NCBI GenBank assembly: GCA_013416795.1
Contig: RQSC01000032.1
Location: 89,437 to 153,436, forward strand
Origin: Prasinococcaceae sp. CCMP 1430
Lineage: Eukaryota > Prasinodermophyta > Palmophyllophyceae > Prasinococcales > Prasinococcaceae
Direction of reading: 5' to 3'
Length of the DNA stretch: 64,000 nt
Both the position numbers and the translations under genes were made by a program. Under the pieces are notes generated by a model. The model was not told the origin of the DNA. It worked only from the letters and a program-made list of their open reading frames with translations, and did not search any database. Of this stretch, positions 1-9,002 are shown one piece after another (the first letter of the stretch is position 1; each line of letters begins with the position of its first letter).

Positions 1-114
1 ACGGAAACAGGAGGGCGCCGGAGGCGCGCTCGCTCGACTTCCCCACGGGAGAGTTCGATCCCATCGCAGCTGCAGACCCACGGACGGTCCCATGCACTGC
101 GCGTCTGATGGCAA

Positions 115-1347
115 ATGAGCATCCTGCGGGCGCCCATGCTCCGTCCCGGTGCGCTTTTGGTACGCTGTACCATCAGGATGGTACGTGTGCATGCCACCCC
201 CAACCCCCCATCGCCCACCCACGTCGAAGTCAGAGCAAAATGCGCCAGGTTCCCTCGACACAGACCCTCATTTGACATCCAGTCTCACAAGATACTGTGT
301 CCCATGATGGTACTGTACCTCAAAGGCGCGCCGGCCGGACGGCCCAGACGATGGGATCGCGCCACGCGGCCGCACCCACCGCCGCGGGCTGTGCAATCGG
401 CTGGACGGCGGGAGCGGGATCCGCCCCTGCTGCGGCGGGGCGGCGGGCGCGCGCGCCATAGCACCGAGGAGGCAGCGGTTGGCTGTGGCGCCCGCGGCGC
501 CGTCGGTGCGGCGTGGCGACCGTCCGCGTTCGCCGGCGCACCGGGCGGCGCGCCGACGCGCGGCATCTTTCGTGGCGCTGTGCTGAGCGGGGTGGGGTCA
601 AAACAGGAGAAGGAGGCCGCGGACGCGTGGTACGCGTCGCGCTTCCTGACGCCTACTGCGCCGCCAACGCTCGCGTGGCCACCGGGGCTCGCCGCGCCGC
701 CCGAAGAGTGGAACAAGCCCGGGCCGACGCAGGAGCTCAGCCGCGAGATGCTGCCCGACTGGAAGTACTGGATCCTGTACTGGGGCGGGTACTACAGTTA
801 CACCACGAGCTGCGCTCGCTCGGCGCGACGGCTGCACGAGCTCGCCGTCGCCCCCGCCGCGCGGCAATGCGTGGCCGAGGGCAACCCGTTTGGCCTGCGC
901 GAGTCTTTCGCGCACGAGTACACCATGCTCGCGCTGCATGCGTGGGTGCTGCACAAGCGGCTGCGCAGGGTGTTCGGCCGGCCCGGGCAGGACCTCTCGC
1001 AGGAGCTGCACGGCTTCATGAACGAGGACGTCGAGATGCGCGTGTACAAAATGGGCGTGCGCCTGCGCGCCTCGCACTGGAACAAGCAGATGGAGAATCA
1101 GTTCTACCTCTTGTGCACAGAGCTCGACCTCGCGGCGGGGGACAAGGGCGCGGTTGTGGACGTGCTCCGGAATCGCGTGTACCTTTTCGATGTTGAAATG
1201 GACGACGACGACATTGGCGAGGCCGGCGTGGAGCGACTCGCGGACTATCTCGAAGAGACGCACGCTGCGCTAGCAAACACAGAGGAGGAGGCGCTGCTGT
1301 CTGGCGAGATCCGATTCCGCGTGCCCGCGAACGGCTCAGGCACATGA
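115..1347 (+). CDS. UQCC1/CBP3-like ubiquinol-cytochrome c chaperone, mitochondrial
   Basis: The last ~200 residues match the ubiquinol-cytochrome c chaperone domain of CBP3/UQCC1, which helps cytochrome b synthesis and complex III assembly in mitochondria. Visible landmarks are the WKYWILYWGGYY segment, a run of Arg and aromatic residues, the central LHAWVLHKRLRR block, the HGFMNEDVEMRVYKMG block and the acidic tail with DDDDIGEAGVERLADYLEE. The first ~180 residues are Arg/Ala/Gly rich and not conserved. They may hold a mitochondrial presequence, but part may be untranslated or intronic. In-frame ATGs lie at 115 and 304 and the true start is unresolved. The domain is complete to the stop at 1347. 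The family call is good and the 5' model is weak. Confidence 0.75.
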   Translation: MSILRAPMLRPGALLVRCTIRMVRVHATPNPPSPTHVEVRAKCARFPRHRPSFDIQSHKILCPMMVLYLKGAPAGRPRRWDRATRPHPPPRAVQSAGRRERDPPLLRRGGGRARHSTEEAAVGCGARGAVGAAWRPSAFAGAPGGAPTRGIFRGAVLSGVGSKQEKEAADAWYASRFLTPTAPPTLAWPPGLAAPPEEWNKPGPTQELSREMLPDWKYWILYWGGYYSYTTSCARSARRLHELAVAPAARQCVAEGNPFGLRESFAHEYTMLALHAWVLHKRLRRVFGRPGQDLSQELHGFMNEDVEMRVYKMGVRLRASHWNKQMENQFYLLCTELDLAAGDKGAVVDVLRNRVYLFDVEMDDDDIGEAGVERLADYLEETHAALANTEEEALLSGEIRFRVPANGSGT

Positions 1348-2155
1348 ACGCGTCGCGCACGCGCGGCCACTCGCTGCGACGCGCTCTGCGCGATGGTCGG
1401 TGCACGCCATCGATAGCGCGCGTGGAGCGCCGCGCTCGACGCTAGTTCACATCCGCGAAATCAGGCATTCATTCGAAGCTGCGTCTCCTGCAGTCGGTCG
1501 CGCGTTCGTGCGCGCGTGGTGTGCACCGCCGGGGCGCCCGTGCTTGCTAGCCCGCACATCACCCAGTGCGAGGGCGCGCGTGAGAGCACGTCCTGCCGTA
1601 GAGCTTGAAACCGCCGCCTCGGGTCCGATGGCCTTCTGCGTGCGCACGCCTGCGCAGGACGGCGTCCAGGGACGATGCCCGTCCTTGAGCTCGCTCCACT
1701 GCTTGATGCGTCTCCGCGCTCTTTCCCACCTACAAACCCTCAAATTAACCCTTACTGGTCGATCAGTGCATGCTGGCACCGTGGGGAATGTTTGCGGTTG
1801 GTACAGTAGGTGGGTCGTGAGGTAACCCTAACCTCAGGCGCTCAATGCGCGAAAGGTGCTTGGGACAGCCTGGCATGAAGGGGTACATGTACGGCGCTGG
1901 GGGGGAGGGGGGGGGGGGAGTGTGTACGGGGGAGGGCGTCGGCGGTGGCCACAGCGCCCGCGGTGGCGAGTGTGTGACGGCAGCGATAGCGTGCAGGGAC
2001 CTTGGAGCTGCAAGTGGATGGCGGATGGGGCGCGGACTGTGGGCGGCGATCGCGCGAGCGGCAGCGGAGCCGATGTGGCCGCGTGGCTGCGGACGGCGAC
2101 GCGGGCCGTGCCCCGCGCTCTACGCGGCGCGCCCACGGCGACTCTGCGCCGCGCC
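1348..2155. other. Intergenic stretch, no gene seen
   Basis: I see no protein-like reading frame on either strand between the UQCC1-like stop and the weak hypothetical gene that follows. The stretch holds a G-rich run around 1899-1919, broken only by single A bases, and one isolated CCCTAA next to another CCTAA at about 1824-1833, too little to be a telomeric array. Confidence 0.5.
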
Positions 2156-2785
2156 ATGCGGCCGGCAAGGCGGCTCGTGGCGAGCAGGAGCGAAGGCGCC
2201 GCATCGCCGATGCCCCGGGTGAGGCTTTTCGACGAGGCGAGAGCAGCTGCGGCTGAGCGCCTGCCAGACAAGTCCGACACTACCGTCACCGCGCCCTCCG
2301 CTCGCGACAAAGAGGCACTCGAGAGGGCGGGCGCCACCTCCGCGCTCGCAGGCACACAGCGCGCAGCGGTGCGCCGGCGCGCGCCTCGCCAGAGGCAGCG
2401 CAAGAGAACCAGGACGAGCTACACCGGTGCGACGGTCGAGCGTGCACGGAAGGTATCGCGACGCGCTGCCTCGAGCGAGGCTGCGCCTGCACGCGACTCT
2501 AGAGTTCCAGCTGGTGCGTATGAGGTCGGACGCAAAGGCGTGCTTCCTCCCGCGGCAGGCAAAGAATTTGCGGGGAGGAGCTATGAGGTTGCCGAATTCA
2601 GCACTCGTGGCCCGCACGCAGGCAAGCACCGCGTCGTGATTGAGCACGGGAAGGCGCTCTGGCTGCGCCTGCGGACGACACACTCGAGAGCGTCCGGTGT
2701 AGCGAGCCCCAAGGACAACGACAGACATATCCTCAGCGTCGCCTCTGCCGACAGCACGCTGCAGAGTGAACGCTCGCGCTTATGA
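2156..2785 (+). CDS. Hypothetical basic protein
   Basis: A weak gene candidate of 209 residues from the ATG at 2156 to the TGA... stop at 2785. The N-terminal half is rich in Ala, Arg and Glu and carries a strongly basic patch (RQRQRKRTRT) that could be a nuclear localisation signal. The C-terminal half has a more balanced composition (around GAYEVGRKGVLPP and KHRVVIEHGKALWLRLR), which is what suggests coding. I recognise no family. In this GC-rich DNA, open frames of this size also arise by chance, so it may be spurious or one exon of a larger gene. Confidence 0.25.
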   Translation: MRPARRLVASRSEGAASPMPRVRLFDEARAAAAERLPDKSDTTVTAPSARDKEALERAGATSALAGTQRAAVRRRAPRQRQRKRTRTSYTGATVERARKVSRRAASSEAAPARDSRVPAGAYEVGRKGVLPPAAGKEFAGRSYEVAEFSTRGPHAGKHRVVIEHGKALWLRLRTTHSRASGVASPKDNDRHILSVASADSTLQSERSRL

Positions 2786-2904
2786 ATCGACAAGTCGCCT
2801 TCGCGCACAAATGGGCTCCTTCGCCACGCAGGATGCGGCCGCGGGTGCGCGCGCGCACAGATTGCGCACTGAACGCGCGCGGAAGTGACGCGAGATGTGG
2901 ATAC

Positions 2905-4045
2905 TCACTCTGTAACGTTGAGGGTGCAGAAGGCCACGACGGAAGTCCGCCCGCCCGCGTCCTTGCTCGTTGCCACCCTGTGCGGCGCCGCCCGAAAGCC
3001 CACCTTTTCCTCGCCCTGCACGCCAGCAAGCACAGCCACGGCATCCTCTGCAGCGTCCATTCTGACCCATCCATCGCACTCGTCGAGCACCTCGAGCCCA
3101 GGCGAGCCGCCCTGCCATACGAGCGTGATGCACGATAGGTCTCGATGCGCACCGTACAGCAGCCGCACGGCCTCTCCACCGCTTCGGCCATCACTCTTTG
3201 AGAGCGAGCGAGAAATGCTCTCCTCTGTGCCCTCCTGCGCCTCGATCGCCTCAGCACCGGGCCTGTAGCTCGTGACGCGCAGGGTGACCTGCAGCGCTTC
3301 GCTCTCTCGGCCGGCGTCGACGCCGAGTGCACCGGCAGCGAGAGCAGCCGCAGCCGCGTGGGCGTCGCGTAGTGACGGCTCTAGCGAAGCCGGCTCCCCC
3401 GGAACCGCATCGGAGCCATCCATGCGCACCTGAGCGAAGCGTCCAGGCGCGTTCGGCGAAGCGGGAGCCGCGCAACGCGTGCGTCAGCAAATGCAAACTG
3501 CAACGTACTACCCACGGGATGGGCGGAAGCGTGCACGAGCGTACCTGGAGCGACTCTACGCCACGCCCGCGCTTTGTCCAACACCATCGCTTCGATTCGC
3601 TGCCGGTCGCACTCGAGGACGCCAGCGCTGCGTGCGCAAGCGCGACCATGGCGCCTCGCTGGCGCGCTTCCTCGCCGCCGCAGAAGAGCTCGTCAGCCGC
3701 CACGCGCACCTCCGCGGCCGCAGCGACGAAGGCGCCGACAAGGTCGTCGTCAGCGTTCCGTCTGCTCGACCGCAGCGTGGCCGCGCCGAGGCGCCGCATG
3801 CGCATTAGCGGCAAGGCCACCTCGCTCGCTCTCCTCCCACCGTCACCGTGTGCTGCACCTCCCACGCATCCCGCGAGACCGCACCGGCACAGCGCGCGTG
3901 TGAGCTCGCCCACATCCGCGCCACCAGGCGCCCCCTCGGCGGCAGGCGCCGTGCCCCACTCCCCCTCTGCGTAAAATCCGACCGGTGCCTCCTGGCGAAG
4001 CCGCCTGCGCCGCGGCGCGCGGCGCGACGACGCCGGCCCACCCAT
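2905..4045 (-). CDS. Hypothetical two-exon protein
   Basis: Reading the minus strand, exon 1 runs from the ATG at 4045 to 3545 and exon 2 from 3429 to the TGA at 2905. They are joined by a 115-nt GT-AG intron (3544-3430) in phase 0, giving 341 residues. Exon 1 has a Cys-bearing segment (ELTRALCRCGLAGC) and an Ala-rich helical stretch ending in SESKRWCWTKRG. Exon 2 has balanced, beta-rich composition (LQVTLRVTSY, DLSCITLVWQGG, LEVLDECDGWVRM), so coding is likely. No family recognised. The stop codon lies inside a good donor consensus (A|GTGAGT), so the protein may continue through another exon downstream. The start is the first in-frame ATG that keeps the composition sensible. Confidence 0.45.
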
Positions 4046-4946
4046 GCTCGGGGGCGCGGCGGCGCGCGCCGGTGCAGCCTGAGCTCTGACACCGTGCTTG
4101 GCCGCGCCGCGCGGGCCGCGCCGCGCGGAGCGCCCATGCCCTGGCGCATGCTGCGCCCCCCCCCCCCAGTTGGCATGCGCCAGCTTTGGCGGTGGCCCGC
4201 AGCCGTCGTCTGTCAACCGATTGACGCATGCGAACCGGTCGCAGTCGTCCTCGGAAGGCGCTGCGACCCCTCGAAGAATCCATCTCCGCGCAGGCAAGCA
4301 GTCGCGCGCCAGCAGCGCCGTGCGCGCGAACCCACGATCCGATCTGCGCATCTTCAGTCAGTGCGTGGGGCGACCGTCGCGTGGGGCGACCGTCGCGTGG
4401 GGCGGCCGTCGCGTGGGGCGACCGGTGCGCCGCGAAACCTGATCGAATCCTGGCCTCGGTCGGTTCGCGCCAGCGACGCGGCGGCGGGCTGCGCGTCGCG
4501 CAGAACGAGCGAGAGAGGGAGCGAACAGGGCACACCTTGATCAAAACGCAGGCGTTGGGCGCCGTTCGAGAACGGCGCGGCGAGGCGAGGAAGCGAGGCC
4601 TGCGCGCTTTGCGCACGCGCTGCGGTTGAAGGGGGGTGAGGGGGCGGGGGGGGCGGGCCACTGCGCGGGCGCTCTGCGGAGGTGGCGGACGGAGGCTCAC
4701 AGAGGTGAGGGTTTCTTGTGGAGGGCGTGGCCCGTCCGGCGCGCGGCGAGTGTGTTCGCGCGAGGGGTGGGCGCAGGGTGCACCGCCGCCCTCCCCCCTC
4801 ACGTCGCCGTTTCTTTTCTCGTTTTCGAGGCACACACGTCCCCCCGGCGGGAGGGGGGGGGTCGAGGGAGCGAAAGAAGGAGTGGCGCGGCTCTCGGCGA
4901 CGGCCGCAGGGGCCTCAGGGGTGACGGGCGCGCACACGCCGGCGCC
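4046..4946. other. Divergent intergenic region with a 16-bp tandem repeat
   Basis: This 0.9-kb space separates the minus-strand hypothetical gene from the plus-strand WIPI gene, so it should hold both promoters. It contains a C run at about 4157-4166, G-rich runs near 4630-4655 and 4850-4860, and the tandem repeat annotated separately. I see no coding exon or recognisable promoter element. Confidence 0.5.
4363..4422. repeat. Tandem repeat, 16-bp unit, about 3.8 copies
   Basis: The unit GCGTGGGGCGACCGTC occurs at 4363, 4379 and 4395 (third copy with A to G in position 11), followed by a partial copy to 4422. It lies between two divergent genes. No function is evident. Confidence 0.9.
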
Positions 4947-6326
4947 ATGACTTCGGGGGCGTCGGATGGCGTGGGCACGCCGGGCACACCGCTCGTCTCA
5001 GGCCCGCGCCTGCTGTCCGCTTCGTTCAACCAGAACTTCGAGTGCGTCGCGTGCGGCGCCCAGAAGGGCTTCCGCGTGTACAACGTCACGCCGTTCGGCA
5101 AGACGCTGCAGCGCGACTTCGGCGGTGGCATCGCACGCGTCGAGATGCTCTTCCGCTCGAACATCCTGGCGCTGGTGGGCGGCGGGCGCTCTGCGGCGTA
5201 CCCTCCGAACAAGGTCATGATATGGGACGACCACCAGAGCCGCTGCATTGGCGAGCTCTCCTTCAGGAAGGAGGTGCGCGCGGTGCGGCTGCGCAGGGAC
5301 AGGGTGGTCGTCGCGCTCGAGCACAAGGTGTACGTGTACAACTTCAGCGACCTCAAGCTGCTACATCAGATTGAGACGGCCTCCAACACCATCGGGCTGG
5401 TCGCCCTCTCGCCTGGCAGCGCATCCACCGTGCTCGCGTGCCCCGGTATTCACTCGGGCCAAGTCCGCGTCGAGCTGTACGACTTGCGCCGCACCAAGTT
5501 CATCAACGCCCACGATGGAGCGCTCGCGTGCCTCTCCCTGTCCCTGGACGGTAGCACGCTTGCCACCGCCAGCGAGCGCGGCACGCTCGTGCGCGTGTGG
5601 AACGCTGCGGAGGGCACGATGCTGCACGAGCTGCGCCGCGGCGCGGACAGGGCGCACATATACTCCATCGCGTTCGCTCCCGAGGCGCCCCTGCTAGCGG
5701 TGAGCTCCGAGAGGGGAACGGTGCACCTTTTCTCGCTGGCAGATAAAGGCGGTGGCTCCGACGGAAGCGCGCACAACTTACCGGGCGCAGGCGGTGGCGC
5801 CCAGGTGCAGCAGGTTGGTGGCAGCGGAGGCGGCGATGAGGCGTCCACGGCGAGGGCGAACAAAAAGAGCACCTTTGGCTGGCTGGGCGGAGTGCTTCCA
5901 AAGTATTTTAAGGTGCGACCGCGTGCGGTGCGACCGCGCCACCAGTGCGGCCTCGCCGCGTGGGCGCGCGCTGAGACTCCGGGTGTGTCCCAGGCTAGGA
6001 GTGCGCGTCGCCCGACAAGCAGCCACGCGCGTCGTGTCCCTGAAGCTGACCGCCCGAACTCTCCCTGCACTCTGCGTGTGCCCGCGCACCCTGCGCTGCG
6101 CCAACAGTCGGAGTGGTCCTTCATGCAATTCAAGCTCACAGAGGGCGTACCCTCGTCTGTGGCGTTTGCCGGGCCCAACGAGCTTGTCGCTGCGCTGGTG
6201 GATGGCACTTTCTATCGCTTCGAATTCAACGCTGCCAGCGGCGAGGGGAAGCAGGTCGCGGTCGAGAGGCTCATCACCGACGAGGAATCAGAGGCAGCGG
6301 GTGAAACCGTAGGGGGGAGCGTTTAA
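4947..6326 (+). CDS. WIPI/ATG18 family PROPPIN (WDR45/WDR45B-like)
   Basis: A seven-bladed WD40 protein of the PROPPIN family, which binds PI3P on phagophore membranes through two sites around the [FL]RRG motif and recruits autophagy factors. The motif is seen as ELRRGADRAHIYSIAF, followed by the typical SSERGTVHLFSL blade. The WIPI3/WIPI4 type has LRRG rather than FRRG, as here. The start is the ATG at 4947, just before the conserved SASFNQNFECVACG opening. A 195-nt GT-AG intron (5913-6107) interrupts PKYFK|SEWSFMQF. Because it is a multiple of three and has no stop, an uninterrupted frame runs through it, but splicing restores the conserved sequence. The spliced protein is 394 residues. A Gly/Ser-rich loop lies between blades 6 and 7. 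Confidence 0.92.
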   Translation: MTSGASDGVGTPGTPLVSGPRLLSASFNQNFECVACGAQKGFRVYNVTPFGKTLQRDFGGGIARVEMLFRSNILALVGGGRSAAYPPNKVMIWDDHQSRCIGELSFRKEVRAVRLRRDRVVVALEHKVYVYNFSDLKLLHQIETASNTIGLVALSPGSASTVLACPGIHSGQVRVELYDLRRTKFINAHDGALACLSLSLDGSTLATASERGTLVRVWNAAEGTMLHELRRGADRAHIYSIAFAPEAPLLAVSSERGTVHLFSLADKGGGSDGSAHNLPGAGGGAQVQQVGGSGGGDEASTARANKKSTFGWLGGVLPKYFKVRPRAVRPRHQCGLAAWARAETPGVSQARSARRPTSSHARRVPEADRPNSPCTLRVPAHPALRQQSEWSFMQFKLTEGVPSSVAFAGPNELVAALVDGTFYRFEFNAASGEGKQVAVERLITDEESEAAGETVGGSV

Positions 6327-6500
6327 ACACAGAGGGCGACGCAGGAGCATTGAGTAAGTATGCACTTGCCGGCGCGGCGCGAGAGCAGCTCCAAGGGGTG
6401 CCTGTAGGCCCACTCGGGCTGTTTTGAAATTCGCATTGTTGTCTGCCTCGCGGTGCGTGTCCGTGGTTGCACTCGCGCGTGCGAGAGCTCTGCGCACTAG

Positions 6501-7247
6501 CTAGCTTGAGTCACCACCAAAGCCAAATGGCAATCCGAACCCGCCGCCGTCCGGCTTCTTGCCCTTGCCCTCCTGCTCTTTCCACGTTTGAAGCAGCTCC
6601 TGTGCGTGCGTGCGCGCGCGCGCGTACATGTGCGCGTGTCAGCGTGCATTTGTGCATGTGTGCGTGCGTGCGGGCGGGCGGGCGGGCGTGCAGGCGTGCG
6701 TGCCTCGATCATCTCGTCCTGTTCATCGAAGCCGAAATCATCGCGCACGCCGCGCTTTCGCAGCGCGAAGTAGTCCTCGTAGTTGCGCCTGTAGTAGCTG
6801 TCGAGCCTCTCCTTATCGTACTTCTCCTTGTTGGCCTTGGAGCGCTCGAGGAGCTCGGCGATGAGCGGCGACGTCTCGGCTGTCGCCTCATACGCTGGAG
6901 GCGGCGCCTGCGGTGGCATTCGAGGCGAGCGCGCGCTCCCCGCGTCAGCGCGCCGCACATGCATGCGCGAGCTCCGTCACTCGCCGACATCTTGCTTGCA
7001 GCGCCCATCCCTCGCGCCGCACCTTGGCCTGAGCGCTCCCCTGTGCCAGCGCGGCCGCCCCGAGCGCCACACCGGCGAGTGCGCCACGGCGCCCCGTGCC
7101 GCGCGCCGCCGCCGCCGCTGGCCAGTCCCGCTGCAGCGACGCGCCGCCGGTCGCCGCTGCCGCGCGCGCCCAGCCGCCGCCGCGGCCGTTTGCGCCGATG
7201 ACGACGCTCCCACCGCTGCTCCCATCGCCTCCCTCTCCGACCCCCAC
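6501..7247 (-). CDS. Thylakoid lumen protein with Tat-type transit sequence, weakly PsaN-like
   Basis: Three exons on the minus strand: 7247-7023, 6907-6704 and 6599-6501 (TAG). Intron 1 (7022-6908) is GT-AG and intron 2 (6703-6600) is GC-AG; both are phase 0. Exon 1 encodes an Ala-rich transit region ending in GRRGALAGVALGAAALAQGSAQA, a twin-arginine thylakoid transfer signal with an AxA cleavage site. The mature part (~100 residues) has SPLIAELLERSKANKEKYDKER and SYYRRNYEDYF and a Gly/Phe-rich tail (GGGFGLPFGFGGDSS). The helix around SKANKE recalls the PSI subunit PsaN, but the Cys-containing C-terminal half of PsaN is absent. I take it as a conserved lumen protein of unknown function. No ATG lies in frame: the frame opens at AG|TG (7248-7245), so the 5' end is unresolved. 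Confidence 0.7.
6600..6703 (-). other. GC-AG intron made largely of a CA/GT-type simple repeat
   Basis: The exon boundary reads GATCGAG|GCACGC at the donor and GCACAG|GAGCTG at the acceptor. No GT lies near the donor. Removing these 104 nt joins DEMIE to ELLQTWKEQEGK in frame. The body is almost entirely alternating CA/CG dinucleotides on the minus strand (GT/GC on the plus strand). Confidence 0.8.
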
Positions 7248-7485
7248 TCGCGCGCCCTACGCCCCCTCTGTGCCACACTGTCGGCCGCGGCCAGCCCTCG
7301 CGCGCGCCCCTGCTGCGCATGCCACGAGCGCGCCAGCGCCAGCCCCAGCCCGGGACCACCAATTCCGCCTCCCAGCGAGGTCTCATCACACGCGTGGGAA
7401 CCGGTCCCGGATGGGCGATGGTCTTTCAGCGCCCGCCGGCGTCGTTTTTTCAAACGGTGGCCGGGTGCGGGTGTTGTGGCCACAG

Positions 7486-8857
7486 TGACGCACGCGAGCG
7501 CCCTGGGGCGGCGGCGAGGGCGAGGGGTCGCCGCCTCGCTCGCGCGCGGGCGCTCGCTCCCAGCGGCGCTTGGCCTGGCGCTGGCCGCGGTGGGGGCATC
7601 GCCCGCGCCTGCGCACGGCCGTGCGGCCAACGCGGCCATCCCGGAGGTCGCGCGCCGCTGCAAGGGCAACTCGTTCGTGAAGAGCTCGTCGGAGCGCGTC
7701 GGTCCTTCCGTCGTCCGGCTCGACACGGAGCGCGGTGGGCACCTGCGCGGAGGGGTGGGCGACCTCGACACGGGCGGCGCGGACGATCCGCTGCGTGCCG
7801 AGAAGGAGGCGCGCAACCAGCTGCGCAACTTCTTCGCGCCGGACGAGGCGCTCGTGCTCGGCATGCCTGCTGCGCGACCGCGCTACCATCAAGGGCAGGG
7901 TTCGGGGCTGGTGCTCAGCAAGGAGGGCCTAATCCTCACCAACGCGCACGTCGTCCAGGGTGCCGACACGGTGCGCGTCACATTCACTGACGGCCGCACC
8001 CTCGAAGGCGTCGTGGCGGGCGCCGACGAGCTGACGGACCTGGCCGTTGTGCGCATCACCGAGCCCCTGCATGGCACGGAGCTCAAAGTCGCCGCACTTG
8101 GCGACAGCAGCGACCTGGACATCGGCGACTGGGTGATAGCGGTGGGCAATCCGTTCGGCCTCGACAATACCGTCACGCTTGGCATTATCTCCAACCTGCA
8201 CCGCACAAGCGCTGAGGTTGGTATCCCCGACAAGCGACTCGACTTCATACAGACTGACTGCAGCATCAATCCGGGAAACAGCGGCGGTCCGCTCGTGAAT
8301 GAGTTCGGCGAGTGAGTAGCTGCGTGCCTGCATGCCTGCCTGGGTTCCCCACCCACCCTCCCACCCATCCACCCGCGTGCGCCAGCACACGCACCGTCGT
8401 GCTGACTTCGCGCGCTCGCAGGGTCGTCGGTATCAACACGGCCATCCATGCGGACGGGGAGGGCATTGGCTTTGCCATACCTATAAACACGGCCAAGCGA
8501 GTGGCTGCAGCGCTCGGAGAAGGCAAGCGCGCGCGCCACTCGTACATCGGCATACAGATGGCTAACACTGCGAGCGAGGCGGCGCGTCGTTTCGTCGTCG
8601 AGAGTGGCAGCGGCAGCAGGGCTGATCTACCGTCGGGGGTGCTCGTGCTGGGCGTTGGGGCGGGTAGCCCCGCGGAACAGGGTGGCCTTCGTGCCGGCGA
8701 CGTGGTCACGCGCGTGGGTCGCAGGCCTGTGACGACCACATCCGACCTGCAGGCACAGGTTGAAGCAGCGGACGTGGGGCAAGATATCAAACTGCGCGTC
8801 CTCCGCGGCGGCAAGGCCACCACCGTGCTGGTGAAGGTTGGCGACTTCAGGCGCTAA
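7486..8857 (+). CDS. HhoA/Deg-type serine protease, plastid lumen
   Basis: A trypsin-like HtrA protease with one C-terminal PDZ domain, related to cyanobacterial HhoA and plant lumenal Deg proteases, which degrade damaged thylakoid proteins. The triad is visible: His in TNAHVV (~155), Asp in LTDLAVV (~185) and Ser in NPGNSGGPL (~266). It has the HhoA-like GIPDKRLDFIQTD stretch. The PDZ domain is in exon 2 (SGVLVLGVGAGSPAEQGG). A 110-nt GT-AG intron (8312-8421) splits NEFGE|VVGINTAI. The N-terminus has a transit region (THASALGRRRGRGVAASLARG) and a hydrophobic lumen signal (LPAALGLALAAVGASPAPAHG). No in-frame ATG exists at a sensible place. The frame opens after CAG|TG at 7484-7487, which would make Met if the upstream exon ends in A. 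Confidence 0.88.
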
Positions 8858-9002
8858 CAGTTCGAGCGGGCTTGCGCGAGCGTGCGGCCTCCTGCCGAGC
8901 TACATATGTGGCTCGGGAGTGTACTAAATGTATGTACGATTCATTCGCTCCCACGTTCCGCTCCGGTCAAGCTCGGCGCGGGTCGCCGCGGGGCCAGTCC
9001 TG

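Noticed and set aside
1820-1836. CCCTAACCT resembling telomeric repeat
   Set aside because: Only one and a half units, with no array.
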